This document shows, piece by piece, positions 48,031 through 59,468 of a DNA stretch of 64,000 nucleotides. The stretch spans positions 14,280,662-14,344,661 of the forward strand of contig WMCF01000016.1 in NCBI GenBank assembly GCA_009792885.1, written 5' to 3'. The stretch is from Eremophila alpestris peregrina. Lineage: Eukaryota; Chordata; Aves; Passeriformes; Alaudidae. How positions within the stretch are numbered: the stretch's first letter is position 1; the number at the start of each line of letters is the position of its first letter. Below the pieces are notes generated by a model. The model was not told where the DNA came from. It did no database searches and saw only the letters and a program-made list of their open reading frames with translations. A program made the position numbers and the translations under genes.

Positions 48031-50944
48031 TCTCTTCGGCTGTGGTCTGGGATCAGATACTGTCAATCCAACCTCCTGTTCCTGCTGGAGCAGCAGTAGG
48101 ATGGGAAGATCCTGCCTGGCTTGGCCCCTCACATTGCAGGAACTGTGGCAAAGCATTTCATGTGAAAAGGAACAGCTCACCTGGGCCCTGCTGCCACATC
48201 CCCCCTGTGCTGGGCACTGTGAGGGTGATGCTCTTTCTCACCTGCCCAGCTCTGGCAGCAGCCAAGTGCCAGGGCCTGGAAAGCAGAGCCCAGCAGAGAT
48301 CTGGCTGTGTGCAATGTGCAAACCCTGCTGTGCTTGCAGCCAGGCAGGGATTTGACGGTTTGGTGGCTAAGATGGGAGCTCAGTCCCAGAAAGCTTTGCC
48401 TCATCACCTGTGCTGGGGATGATGCTTTATGTGGCCTCTAAGGCTCCATCACCAAACAGGAGTGTTGCTGCCGAGTGGCTTTAGCCCTCAGGCACAGCCA
48501 AGCACTGGGCAGACCAAAAAAGGACCAAGAGCCACTTGAAGGTGTCAGCACTGAATCCACAGCAGTGCCAGCAGTTGCCTCCTGCCTAATGGAGCCGTGC
48601 AGATGTGAGAGCACAGGATTAGCAGGGCCCTGAGCTCCTCACTGTCAGGATTAAGGATGGATTTGAGCTGAGCAGCTCAAGCACAGGGCAGCTGCCCTTG
48701 TGGTCGGTGCTTGGTGTCTCCTGGCCCTCCTGCCCTGAATGCCAGTGGGTTTCACCTCTCACCAGGCTGACTCTCTGCGTGAGTGCCTCTCTGCCCAGCT
48801 CTGGCAAGCTCTCCACTCACCAAGCAGAGCTGGTGCTTACTGGAGCTTGCTGCCCCCCCTGGGTTCTTACTCAAGCAAAACTCTTTATGGCACTGGGAAG
48901 GCTGCCAGGTCTGTGAGAAACAGCACTGGGTTTGCACCTCCACATCCACATGGTCACTGAGAAATTGCAGCCCAGACTATTTGGTCCTGCCTAGTGCCTG
49001 GACAGGGTGGGTTGTTACCAGCCAAGCAGAGGGGGTGGTAGATAAGGAGCTCATTTTGGCAGTTTTCAAAGATTTTGTGGCTCAGGTTTTGTCCAGATAA
49101 CAGGTCACAGGTTGGCTTCGCTTATCTCTGGTCTTGGAAATCTTCTTGTCCAAACCTGGCTGCAATCTGTGCCTTTTGCCTTCAACCCTCTGCATTTCCA
49201 TGCTGATCCATTTGAGCAATGGTGTTTGAGTGAGCTTTGCCCAACAGTTGCTCTGTGATACTTAAAGGAATGGAGAAATAGAGCAAGTCCCTTCGTTTCC
49301 TCCAAGGGTTTTCTGGTGCCAGTGACAGCTGGCTTGAGAGAGTAGATGCAAGTCTACTTGCTTCCTATTTTTTTTTTAACTAAACTCCAAATATTTCAGT
49401 GTTCATTGATCATGAGCTGTCTCCTCCCTGGCAGATGGATGTGTATTGGGGACATTCCTCATTTTTCAGGATGAGAGAGGCTTTTCTCCATCCTAGGCAT
49501 TATGCAGCCATGAGAAGTGCTTGCCAGAGGCACTGTCTGCAGATGGGTAGTGAGTGGCTTGCTGGCTGACCTGGCACTCTGCTCTTAAGTTTGGCTTTTC
49601 TTCATGATAATGATTCTCACCACTTTGCAGCTAAAATAGTTCTGTATATTGTGGGCCCTACAGATTGCTTAAAGGAAATAAAGCATTTGGGAATTGGCCC
49701 ATGCACACAAAACTCAACTGATCTTCATCTTGAAATTCAACAATAAATAAAAGGAGGTAAAGATATTTGCAAGGACACCACCTTGTTGCTTTTCTGTGCT
49801 AAAAGGCTATGAAAGAAGGAGTGGAGATGTGTGTGCAGACACACAAGGATGCTGCTGGGCAGTGATCTCCAGCTCCTGTGCTGACACCCTGCTCCTCTCC
49901 ATGGTGATGGGCTGCAGTACCCACTCCTTGCTGATCGATGCTTATTGCCATCAGGACTGCAGGGCAGAAAATGCCCTGAAAACAGGCCAGCCACAAAAAC
50001 AGCTCTTCTGAGTCGATTTCTGCTGTGTTAGGAGGGAAACAGTCTATAAAGGAAAATACAAGAGAGAGCTGGGACAATCAAAGGCAGCCCAGGGGAGAGA
50101 CTGCTAAATAAAAGCAGTGGCAGTGATGTGCCCCCAGCGAGGAATCACTGCCTCCTCCATTAAGAGTTAACACTGGATCAGCACAATCCCTATTTTTAAC
50201 TGTCTCCAGCAGTTTCCTAGCAGCCTGCTTTGACTGGGTTATGCTGAAGGCCTGCCTTAATGTTCGTGCCATTGGGGAAAAGAGGAATTCCTGTGCTGGC
50301 CCAGGAGCAGCAGGACATTCCCAGAGTGTCCTGCTTTGCTCATTGCTTTTTCCAAAGCTTCTGTCTGGTTGAAATAAGAGCCCTTCCAAAATTTCCAAGC
50401 AATTAAATTAAAACTCCTTGGAAGGCAGGCCTGGACTGCCTTTCAGGAAGGGAGGCTGACTGCAGGCAAAGTTAGCAGTGCTGATGTTGAACCGTACAGC
50501 AATGCTTGGAGCAGTTTGCCCTCCCATGGCCAGTTGGAGCTTGCAGCTTCTGTTCTCCAGTGCTGCCACAGAGGTTTCCTTTGGCTCACATGGATTCAGA
50601 CTCTGGATTAGCATTGTGCTCTTTGCCTGTGTCTTTACTCCAACCCCAGGATAATCTGCCTGAAAGGGAGAGCAGGAGGTTTGCTGGAGCAAAGTGCTCT
50701 CATGGAGAGAGCCCAGCACCACCTTCTCCAGCAGCACCTGCTTCCTTGCAGCCATTCTGACTTCTTGGGGATACCATGGGCCTGTTCTGTATTTTGTGGT
50801 TTGGTCACTTGTTTGTGGCTTGTTCAGGCTCTTGTGGAAACTCCAAAATACCCAGAGCTGCTGCATCCCAGTGGGAGCACGTGACAGTGATTGCAGACCA
50901 GAGTACTGCTGGGCACAAGCTCTCTGGGCACTTCTGCATTCACA
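48031..50944. other. Unique non-coding sequence, no gene seen
   Basis: The 180-codon minus-strand frame at 50408-50950 ends against the CR1 and has competing plus-strand frames. I do not support it as a gene. 50100-50260 is a weak conserved-looking block (TCCATTAAGAGTTAACACTGG, ATCCCTATTTTTAACTG). No repeat was recognised. Confidence 0.5.
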
Positions 50945-51187
50945 AGACAAGGGAAAATGGCCTCAAGTTGTGCCAGGGGAGGTTCAGATTGGACATCAGA
51001 TAGCATTTTTTCACTTAAACAGTGGTTAATCATTGCATGGCAGTGGTGGAGTCACCATCCCTGGAGGTGTTCAACAAAGGAGCAGAGTGGCCCTTCATGA
51101 TATGGTTCAGGGGGTTTGGCAGTGTTGGGTCAAGGGCTGGACTTGAAGATGTCAGAGGTCTTTTCCAACCTTTGTGATTCTGTGGTT
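50945..51187 (+). mobile_element. CR1 LINE 3' end, 5'-truncated
   Basis: GGCCTCAAGTTGTGCCAGGG, GGTTCAGATTGGACATCAG, CCCTGGAGGTGTTCAACAA, GTCTTTTCCAACCTTTGTG and ATTCTGTGGTT are successive CR1 3'-end blocks in plus orientation. About 240 bp is left, with no ORF2 remnant. Small internal differences from a typical CR1 show it is an old copy. Confidence 0.92.
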
Positions 51188-53275
51188 CATGGATCCCATT
51201 GTGAGATCATTGCTCCACTCTGGGGCCAGATCCCTCACACTTCTCTTACAGCCCCACTGCAGGGTGTGCCTGCACCAGGGGTGCAGAGAGCAGCTTGGCC
51301 TGGCATGGATGGCATCAACAGAGCCACAGAGCAAAACGGGATGAGAACAGGAAACTGTTTTGCTTCTCATCAATGTTTTGCACAGGAGAGCAAGAGATTA
51401 AATGCATACTCCCAATTTCTGCACTTTTTAAAAAAATTGCATTTTCTGAGATTCAGACTTTCAGGCATTTAGGCAGAAGACAGCAGTACATAGGCTGATT
51501 CCACTTCCTGCCCACCATCTTCAGTGACATCCCAATAAACAATCAGGTATGAAGCACTGATGCTTTTTTCCTCCATCCATCTGTCAAAAGACTTTTTCTA
51601 ATTTGCCCTTTGAATTTGTTGGGTTTCTCTTCCCCAGCATCTTCAGTAGATTCCTAACCCCAGCAATCCCTGCAGCCCAGACTGTGTGCAGTAGATTTCT
51701 AGGCAGTATGTGCATGACTGCAGTTCTCCCCCTGGTGTCCTTTGGTGTCCCCAGCCCCACTCTCCAGGAGACAAAACAGGAATCTGGTCCCTGTTAACAG
51801 GCCATTAGCACCAGCAACATCCAGAGTTGAATGTCATGGTCTTTGAGCAGCCAGCAGTTACTGTGCAGTGTCCAGTGCAGCAAGTGTGGAAAGCCAGATG
51901 ATTTTAATGACAGGGTGTCCATTGAAGTCTCTGGTTTGCTGGAGGTTGTGATAATTTCCTCTTTCTCCCAGATAAAAGAAATGCAGAGTAAGAGAAGTTC
52001 CTTGGCCACTGCTGGGTGGACACTTTGAATATCTCATTTAATTTACTAGATAATGATCACATTTATGGAACAGCTTGTTTCAATTTTCTCATTATCGCTA
52101 ACTGAGATGATAGCTTATTTAATCCACTTCTGCACCACTTCACAGACAATGAGAAATGTGGGAAAGAAAGTCATTCAGAAGAGCATGTGGAGCCCTGGTG
52201 TAAGCAGGCTGGTACAGATGAACCTTCAGTGTGGAAGCCTCAGGTTTCTGATGAGGGTCACTAATAGGAAGCCATATGGAACTGAGTCATTTTGCAGGAC
52301 CTGTGCTGTTGTCCATTCAGGACTCAGGTCATGCTGGAGTTCAGTGGCTGAACCAGATGCCAAAGCTTTTTCTCTGAGGCAGTAAGAAGCCTGTGCTGTT
52401 AAAAGACTGATATATTGTCTGCCAAGAGGACTGAAGCAAATGATGAATGAGATCAGAGATAAATTTGCTCTAATACTAATACGTTATATGTAAGAGCACA
52501 GAGTGTTTCCGCTGATTCTGAAAGAAATTTAATCCTCTGCCACTGAGAAGGAAATGGGTTTGTAAGTCTGAGGAAGGAATGCATCATAATCCCAGAAGAA
52601 TTAGGCAGTGATTTCTTGGCACTGGAGATTTGGCAGGATTTTGAAGTGGAACAGGAGCAGGTTTAGCCAGTAGATTTCAGCAATGGCAAGTGGGGTGAAG
52701 GACACCTGTGGTCTCTTGGCTGTGCCTGGGCTGTTGTGTCTGTTCTCAAATCCTTACCCATATCATAGTAGCAAGATTAATTATCCAGAGTTTTCACATG
52801 GAAGAGAGCAAGTTCTCATGCTGCTAAAGCACATCCTTCCCTGATCACAGGGCATTTAAAGCCCTGCCATGGGAGAGGATGGGATCCCAGCTTCACTCTC
52901 AGCCATGGAGGAGAATCACTTGATGGCCCAAAGGGAACAGCTGTGACATCTTCTCTTGGTTTTTCCAATGTGACAAACAAACGCACCAGCTGTCCAAAGC
53001 CGAGCAGAGAGAATGTGACTGAAGGATTATATTTACCTTCACACCTTTTCTGAAGGCTTATGCAGACCCCTGAAGCATAATATAAAATTATACCTCTTAT
53101 TTCAGTTGGCTTCTAAAAAAGGAGCTACACAAAAGGGGTCTGAAGTATTCAGACACTGAGATGTGTTCAATGGTCTCTCCCTAGAACCTTTTGGAGAGGT
53201 CAAATGAAAAGACAAGTGTGCATTGCAGGGGGATTTGTTTTTCCATATAGAACTTATAAGATGAGGAGTAAAGTT
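51188..53275. other. Unique non-coding sequence with weak conserved-looking blocks
   Basis: No gene was found. 52025-52150 (TTTAATTTACTAGATAATG, TCATTATCGCTAACTG) and 52400-52545 (ATACTAATACGTTATATG, GTTTCCGCTGATTC) are unique AT-rich patches with retained CpGs, possibly constrained. Frames are under about 120 codons and have no domain. Confidence 0.45.
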
Positions 53276-53323
53276 GTGTTTTCAAAAGCAAGGAACTCTT
53301 TGGACTCCAATTGTAAATCAGAG

Positions 53324-53375
53324 GATCCATTTTTATATAATGGATGCTTTCCTGCATCCATTATATAAAAATATC
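53324..53375. repeat. Perfect 19-bp hairpin
   Basis: ATTTTTATATAATGGATGC (53329-53347) and its exact reverse complement (53354-53372) flank the 6-nt loop TTTCCT. After a 2-nt bulge the stem continues with GAT (53324-53326) against ATC (53373-53375). The long perfect stem is seen directly. It could be an inverted-repeat transposon relic, a recent palindrome created by a replication template switch, or an RNA hairpin. The loop is short for a typical microRNA precursor. Confidence 0.85.
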
Positions 53376-54045
53376 TGCTTGACCTGTAGCTGTTTAGGAA
53401 TTATTCTTTAAATATTCTTTTGAGCACTGGTGTCAGAGCTCTGTCTAAAAAGTCCTTTATAATGGGCTGTTCTGCTTCAGCTCCTACTCATCTTATGCTA
53501 ATTGCTGACAAGTTGTAGTTTTCCAGTAAACCACTCAGAATAAGCTCCATGCAGATATTAATGCTACAATAAGTCTTTGAGCAGCCTGTTGCGCTGAGAC
53601 TGAAACATGAAAGACTAAAGGCATTTCCTTTTGGGTTTGACTCCCTGGTGTCCTGCTTGTCTTCTAGGCAACAGGCACAAATTCTGTGTGTGGATGGTTG
53701 GTTTCTAATCCCCATATCACACTGATGAGTTGAGCAGCTGCCTTAGAATGGGAGTGCAATTCCTGCCCTGACTTAGGGGAATGAGGTGCCCAGATCCCAC
53801 CAGATCTGGTAGCAGGCAGTGCCATATTTACTGAGGATTCCTGGAATCCAAGCTGTTTCCTCTGCACTTCCACTCCAGCCTTCTGGAGGGGTGGCTGTGA
53901 GTTGTGTGACGTGGAGGGGTGACCAGGGTGCACTGGTGATGAGTGGAATGGTCAGACAGGACTGGGGGTGCCACTGCTCCTGAGGAAAGAGCCCCAGGGC
54001 AGGCAGGCCCAGGAAAGGAAGCACCAGGAGGAACTTCTGGCCAGA
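53376..54045. other. Unique non-coding sequence, no gene seen
   Basis: 53470-53640 is AT-balanced unique DNA with ATGCTAATTGC and GCAGATATTAATGC words and may be mildly constrained. Otherwise only short frames are present. Confidence 0.45.
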
Positions 54046-54049
54046 CCAC

Positions 54050-54560
54050 CTAAGCTAAGGAATAAATCCTCCCGTGCATTTAGCCCTGCAGACACACATC
54101 TGCTGTCCAGTGGTAAGCGGGGGAAATTCTACAGAGTGAGCTCGTTCCAGGAAGCTTTAGTCTTATTACTTTTTGGACGAAACCCAGGAAAAATTCCATT
54201 GGAAAGCTGAAAGCTATTATGGCTGGATAGCTGCTAAGTGACTTGGTATTTGCCCTCAGAGACCAACTCTCCCAACTTTATGACAAACTATACAATGTGA
54301 TTCTCTGGTTTTGTGTCACTGCAGGCCCAGTGTAGTGTGTTCTACAGAACAATCATGATGTTCAACAACTGCCGTCATATTTCTGCTCTTTTTTTATGGG
54401 CAGAACAAAAAGGAAAATTAGAAAGAAAATGCTGAAAATGTAAAGTTTCTTCCTGACTTGCTTCTCCTTCGAGTCCAGTAAGTTGTGGAACATTGTAGAT
54501 TTTTCAGTCCTTTCAGTTACTTTATTAAGTAACTCCTGGTATCACTTATGGATGTTTAAA
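54050..54560. promoter_or_regulatory. Candidate conserved block
   Basis: Unique sequence with spaced CpGs (CTCCCGTGCATTTAGC, GGTAAGCGGGGGAAATTC, GAGCTCGTTCC, TTTTTGGACGAAACCC, AACTGCCGTCATATTTC). No repeat or domain. Regularly kept CpGs in low-CpG surroundings suggest constraint. That remains to be aligned. Confidence 0.28.
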
Positions 54561-55470
54561 GAGAGGAAAATGGGATTTTTTTTCTGTCTGCTGATTTATT
54601 TATTGTGATTAGCACACAACCTTCAGGGCATCACCACCACCTGTGGGCCTCTCCTCCTTCCTCTGTTTACCACCACAGCTGTCTGCTGTATCTGTTGAGC
54701 TGTTAACTCAGGCCATTGTCCCCACCTGGAGATGACATTTATTGACATCTTGTCTGGAACAAGCTGAGGATATACTTGGGAGGAGACATTGACACATGAG
54801 GGAACAGCCAAGCTAGGACTTCAAGGGAAAGAAGCAAGTTATCAGTTCTTACAAACAGCTCGGCCTGTGGTGGGGTTGAACTGGTTGGGAGCTGATGAAT
54901 ATCTTCCCCTTCCTTCCTTTGGTTTTGAATGGACAGGCTGTGCTGCTGTGCACAAGCTCCAAGCATCTCTAATTTGCAGGGAGGGCTCAGTTGTCCATCT
55001 GGGACCAGGGCTGGTGCTGGTTGTGGCTGGAGGAGGATGAGGAGACCCAAACAAGTGGTTTCTGCTACTCAAAGTGACCCTGCAGTGCCTGCAGTACCCT
55101 GCCCCACGTGCTGCCTGGTGAAGGCTTTAGGAGAGACCTGCCAGGGCCTCCACAGCTCTCACCTGTGAGCTTGGGCTGAGTCATCCCCCAGGCAGGTCCT
55201 GGCAGAAGATCTCTGTGACTCAGGAGGTCCCAGGAACACAGCAGCTGGGAAGAGCCACCGAACAAGGGAGGATTTTCCTTGCCACCACACTGCTGATCCT
55301 CATCTACCTGGGGGCAAACAGGACATTCAGGCATGCTCCTAGGCCTAGGAAGGGAAAAGAGTGAATAGAAAACAGGAGAAAAGAATGAGAACAGGGATGG
55401 AAGGAGGAAAGCCATTTTGGCTTGGTGGGCTCTACAGCTGTCTATACCAAAGTCTCTTCCCATCATCCCT
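54561..55470. other. Unique non-coding sequence, no gene seen
   Basis: Overlapping frames of up to 142 codons (minus 55065-55493) occur with opposite-strand competitors. None is supported. No repeat was recognised until the element at 55471. Confidence 0.5.
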
Positions 55471-55615
55471 GTCACCAAACACTCCAAATTCATGGGGAAA
55501 AAAAGTGCTGTTGTCCATTCAGCAGCACGTCTGTCTCCCCCACAGATTGCTGAAGTTTCTCAATTTTGTTCTGTTTCCATCACTTGGGAGACACATACAT
55601 CAAGCCAGTAGGATC
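55471..55615 (+). repeat. Dispersed repeat, copy A
   Basis: About 145 bp shares two blocks with copy B at 60368-60514. The first is CCAAATTCATGGGG at the 5' side. The second is an almost identical core of about 80 bp, beginning CCCCCACAGATTGCTGAAG and ending CATCAAGCCAGTAGGATC. The segment between the blocks differs between copies. The flanks are unrelated, so this is an inserted or locally copied unit and not a large duplication. I do not recognise the family. It is not CR1. Confidence 0.8.
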
Positions 55616-56638
55616 ACACAAAAGGGGCTTCAGTGCTCACCAGAAAACTGATGCAAGGTGGAAATGCAAAAAGCAGGGGTTGGAAAGCTTTGTTTAACAC
55701 TGATGAGCAGTGCCCAACACAAGTATTTTCTGCTTCAGAAGATAGTGCCCAGTGTTGGGAGAGCAGGGCTGAGCCTCAGCCTGTGCTGCGGGGGCCATTC
55801 TGGGGAGCAGAGGGGCTGGGCTTGTGGCAGGGACCAAGGATCTGGGCAGGGTACACACCATGGGCAGTTTAGACATGGCCATCACCAGGAGGCAGCTAAT
55901 GTTGTGTATGGTCAAAGAATGAGCCAAAATGAAACTGTGGTGGCCTGAAGTGGCCGTGTCCCCTCTGATGTGAGTGGGTGAAGGGAAGGCCAGCCTGCAC
56001 TGCCCAAAAAACGTTCTACTGTGGTGTCATTAGCAGGCGAGGCAGCAAAGCTAAGGATTAGTCCTTTGAAGTTCCCAGCCCTCTCCCATTCTATGTCTTG
56101 TGCTTGGGGCTGTTTGAGGCCAAACAGAGTCTCTGTGCTTGCAAGGAGCTGTCATGCTGTCAGGAGCTAGTTAGAACTGACAGATAATGCTGGATTTTAC
56201 ATGATAACCCATTTCCCCCCCCCACACCAACTGTACATGTCTCTTCATGCCCAGGCTGTGTCATTTCCGTTTGTTTCCACTTCTTACATCTCTCCTTGGC
56301 TGGGCTCTCTTCCTCCCCGCCTGCAGAGCACACGTGAGCTTTGGGCTGTGCCTGGAGCTGTGCAGACTTGCAGGGCTGTGATTCCAAGCTCGCTCCTCAC
56401 CAGGGAGGCACAGGGGAAGGGATGGCACAGGCTGGGTTGGGTGGCACCAGGCCAAGCAGGAGGCAGAGCTAGCAGCTTGCCACTGCTCCCGTGGTAGGTG
56501 TGGTATCACTAACAGCAAAGGTCTGAGAACAAATGAGTAATCTCCCTTTCAGCCCCAGGAATTTTATCTTTCATAATTAAAAAAAAAAAAAAATTAAATC
56601 CCTTTGTGCTTCATTGCTGCATCCTGAAGGCCACTAAA
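55616..56638. other. Unique non-coding sequence with an A run
   Basis: No gene was found. A C9 run lies at about 56215-56223 and an A15 run at 56579-56593. The A run is about 50 bp upstream of a CR1 3' end and is not its tail. Confidence 0.5.
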
Positions 56639-56702
56639 TGTCTCTTTGCTGAACTAGATAATCTTTAAGGTCCCTTCCAACCCTAACCATTCTAGAATTC
56701 AA
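56639..56702 (+). mobile_element. CR1 LINE 3' terminus, very short
   Basis: GATAATCTTTAAGGTCCCTT, CCAACCCTAACCATTCTAG and AATTCAATAT form the last 60 or so bases of a CR1 element in plus orientation, with a mutated tail octamer. Extreme 5' truncation like this is usual for CR1. Confidence 0.88.
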
Positions 56703-56995
56703 TATAGCCCTATCATCAGTGTGGCTCCAGCTGAATCTAAACCCTCCTGTGCTCACAAGTGTTGTGCATCAGACAGCAAGGATGTCCTGAGGTGCCCAAG
56801 GCACAGGAAGCCCAAGGGAGAGGCTGATGCCCAGTTCAAATCCCCTGACCCCAGTCGAGAGGTCTTAAGTATCTGGCCACTCTTTCTCACCTGCCGCTCT
56901 TTCTCACCTGATCTGGAAAAGCAGCAAAGCAACTTGTCCAGTGTCAAACACACCAGGAGTTTTGCTTTGATTAGCAAAGCCTGTAACTACCAGAT
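56703..56995. other. Unique non-coding sequence with a small tandem duplication
   Basis: CTCTTTCTCACCTG occurs at 56880-56893 and 56897-56910 (period 17). Otherwise nothing was seen. Confidence 0.55.
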
Positions 56996-56999
56996 GCAT

Positions 57000-57440
57000 T
57001 CATTTTAAGGCATCCAAATTTTAAGAAGCTAAAAATAAAACTTATTCCATTTAAATAATTTGGCAATTCATTTAAGTCTTCCAGGAGTAAAGGCCAAGCT
57101 GTACAGCTTGTGTTAAAAGAAAGAGCTGTAAAAGTGCAAGGATTTTTTTCCTTCAGGGAAAAAACTCCCACCATTTTCAGATTGCTCTGGCAAGTTTTTT
57201 ATGTATTTATCCTTTCCTTCCCCATTGATGTGTTGGAGATAACTAATAAGCTGGTAAGGCTGATTATAATAGATCCAAAAATAAGACTCAGAGAGATTCC
57301 CCGCAGCCCGTATCCGACAGGTCCTGTCACTTGGATGCATTTGTGAAAGGCTGGTTTGTCTCTCAGATGACAGATGCTTTGATGAGCTAATCATCTCATT
57401 TCCGTGAACTGCACATCTGTAAAAACAAAAGGGGATGAGA
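57000..57440. promoter_or_regulatory. Candidate conserved regulatory block
   Basis: Unique sequence runs through GATTATAATAGATCC, GATTCCCCGCAGCCCGTATC, CGACAGGTCCTG, a TCF-type CTTTGAT (57377-57383) and GAGCTAATCATCTCATTTCC. CpGs are retained and homeodomain words are frequent. Minus-strand frames cross it without a domain. This is one of the better enhancer candidates. Confidence 0.32.
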
Positions 57441-59410
57441 CTCGAACAAGTGACTAAGCCCTGTTCTTGTTTGCATTGTTTCATTGCTGTTATTTGAGTG
57501 GAGCTGCCACGGAGCTGCCGTGCCCCATGCCAGCTGACAGGTGATGTGACTTGTGCTATTTTGAGCAGATGACTTCTCTCTGGGCTTCTGCTCACTACAA
57601 AGCCCACAAGAGGTTTCTTGCCCACACCCTGGTGGTCTCTGACACCCCAGGAGCAACAAACCTTGGCTCAGCCAACCTTTCGTCTTGAGAATGTGTTGGT
57701 CCAGCTTAGGAGGCAGAGGGAAAGGGCAAAGCTGAGAAGGGATGCAGAGGTTCCTGGGGGTGGCAGATGCTCCTCTGCATTTCCTGCCCCAGTGGCCAGT
57801 GTTCATCCCCACTGCTGGGCCTCCACAAAGGCCACAAGCAGCAAGAGGGTCCTCCTTGTGCTCCACACGTGTGGAGCAAGTGCTGGCCAGGGGACAGGGG
57901 TCAAGACCCTGCCACAATTTACTGTTCTGCCAGGGCCATCCATTTTGTGAGGTCACCTGCTCCAAGAGGCATGTCTCATCCATGTCAGCCTGGGCAGAAG
58001 CTGGATGCTAAACAGGTGGCTTCCTGCCTTTGTTATTGCCAAACCATCATTTCCCATTATTTTTTCAGTGTTTGTGCTCAGCAGCCAGTGAGGTACAAAG
58101 ATGAACAACCTCTCTGAGGCTTTCTATAAATTTTCTGTCCCTTTTCTTTACAGTGTGGCACCTTTAAGCTGAAGCACCAAGAGTTCTGAGTTGCCACAGA
58201 CTGCAGAGGAACTGGGGGCAGCTCAGTGGCTCAGTCCTGACACTGAAAGTCCTCACATCCATCTGTGCATCAAACCCTCCAGCCCATGCATTCATTCTGG
58301 AGAAGGGTCCAAGCAAATATATTTAGTTTGTGTTAACTACTTTACCTTTCTGTCCACCTTTAGTTAATTTAGGTGAAATTTGCTGTATGTACCTTGCCAG
58401 TCATGTTTTCCTGGTTTTCCTCTTTAATTTTGTGGTCTTAGGTTTCATTCCCTTGTTTCAGTGTTTTCTGGATTAATTTTATAGCAAAATACATTGTAAC
58501 TGTGTCAATCCACCAGTATGATTATCTGAATCAGGAAGTTTGTTTTTTCTTTAGTTTTTTTGTGCAATAGAGCTGTATTGAAGGAGGAGCAGATAAAGAT
58601 CCTTGAGACAGGAATATGCCCAGCCACTGAGGCTGCAAATCCTCACAAGTTTGTTTCTTTTTTTCAGTTCAAACATGAATTTATGAGAAGGACACATTGT
58701 ATGTCCCCCACCTCTGCCTGTCCAGAGCCATTTATTTCAAAGCAAGAAGGTTTTTTCACCCTGAAATGGAAGTTTAAAAGGAAATTATCAGGTACTTTCT
58801 AAACCAGTTTTGCATCTTTGTTGCTGTTTTATCTGTAGTAATTTGAAATGCTGGGGGTGGAACTCTTTTTGATGGAATGCCAGCAGAAAAGCAAAGCCCA
58901 GCTTTAACCCTTGGGCTCCTCTTGTCATAGTTTTGTACCTCAGGGTTGTGTTCTGTGGAGTGTAAAACTTCCTTGCACTTCTCTGGCTGATGTGAGGGGA
59001 GTTCAGGATGTGTGTGTTTACCTGACAGTGGACACAGAGCTCTGAGGGTGTTTTTGCAGGGCCAGGGTGGTGTGAAGGAGCTGGCAGAGCTGATGGGGTG
59101 CAGTATGTGGGTCTGTGGCCATTCTCTCCCTGCTCTGTCTTTGCTGGTGCTTTGGGCTGTGCTTTCCTTTGGTGGGGGTTGCAGAGGAGCAAGAGGAGCT
59201 CATGCTGTCCTTACTGAGGTGTTTCCAGGCTGAAAATTCAGCATTTATGCATTAGCCAAGGTTCTTGGGATGAGGTGCGTGGTACTATCCCAATCCACAA
59301 AAATGGGTTTCATGGTGAGCAAACAGCCTTGGGGAGTCTCCTCCCCTCATGTTCATGGATCAGCCCTGGAACATGGCTCAGTGATGGCTTTTTCTAAGCA
59401 AGTGGTTCCT
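57441..59410. other. Unique non-coding sequence, no gene seen
   Basis: The 195-codon minus-strand frame (57396-57983) is cysteine- and proline-rich with no domain and is opposed by three plus-strand frames at 57618-58117. I treat all of these as chance. 58310-58420 is AT-rich and conserved-looking (GTGTTAACTACTTTACC, TTTAGTTAATTTAGG). Confidence 0.5.
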
Positions 59411-59412
59411 GG

Positions 59413-59468
59413 TTTTCTTCTTTTTTTTTTTTTCCCTTTTCCCCCTCTTTTTTCTTCTTTTGTCTTAG
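59413..59468 (+). other. Long polypyrimidine tract ending in TTAG
   Basis: About 48 bases of almost only C and T (with a T13-14 run) end in TGTCTTAG at 59461-59468. This is an unusually strong 3' splice-site shape on the plus strand. It may be only a pyrimidine microsatellite. No matching donor or neighbouring exon was found. Confidence 0.35.

Noticed and set aside
50408..50950. 180-codon minus-strand open frame abutting a CR1
   Set aside because: No domain, and plus-strand frames overlap; not part of CR1 ORF2.
55471..55615. Repeat core as a duplicated coding exon
   Set aside because: The two copies differ by an indel that shifts the frame, and no protein is recognisable.
57396..57983. 195-codon minus-strand open frame
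   Set aside because: Composition is what a GC-rich non-coding strand gives; three plus-strand frames overlap it.
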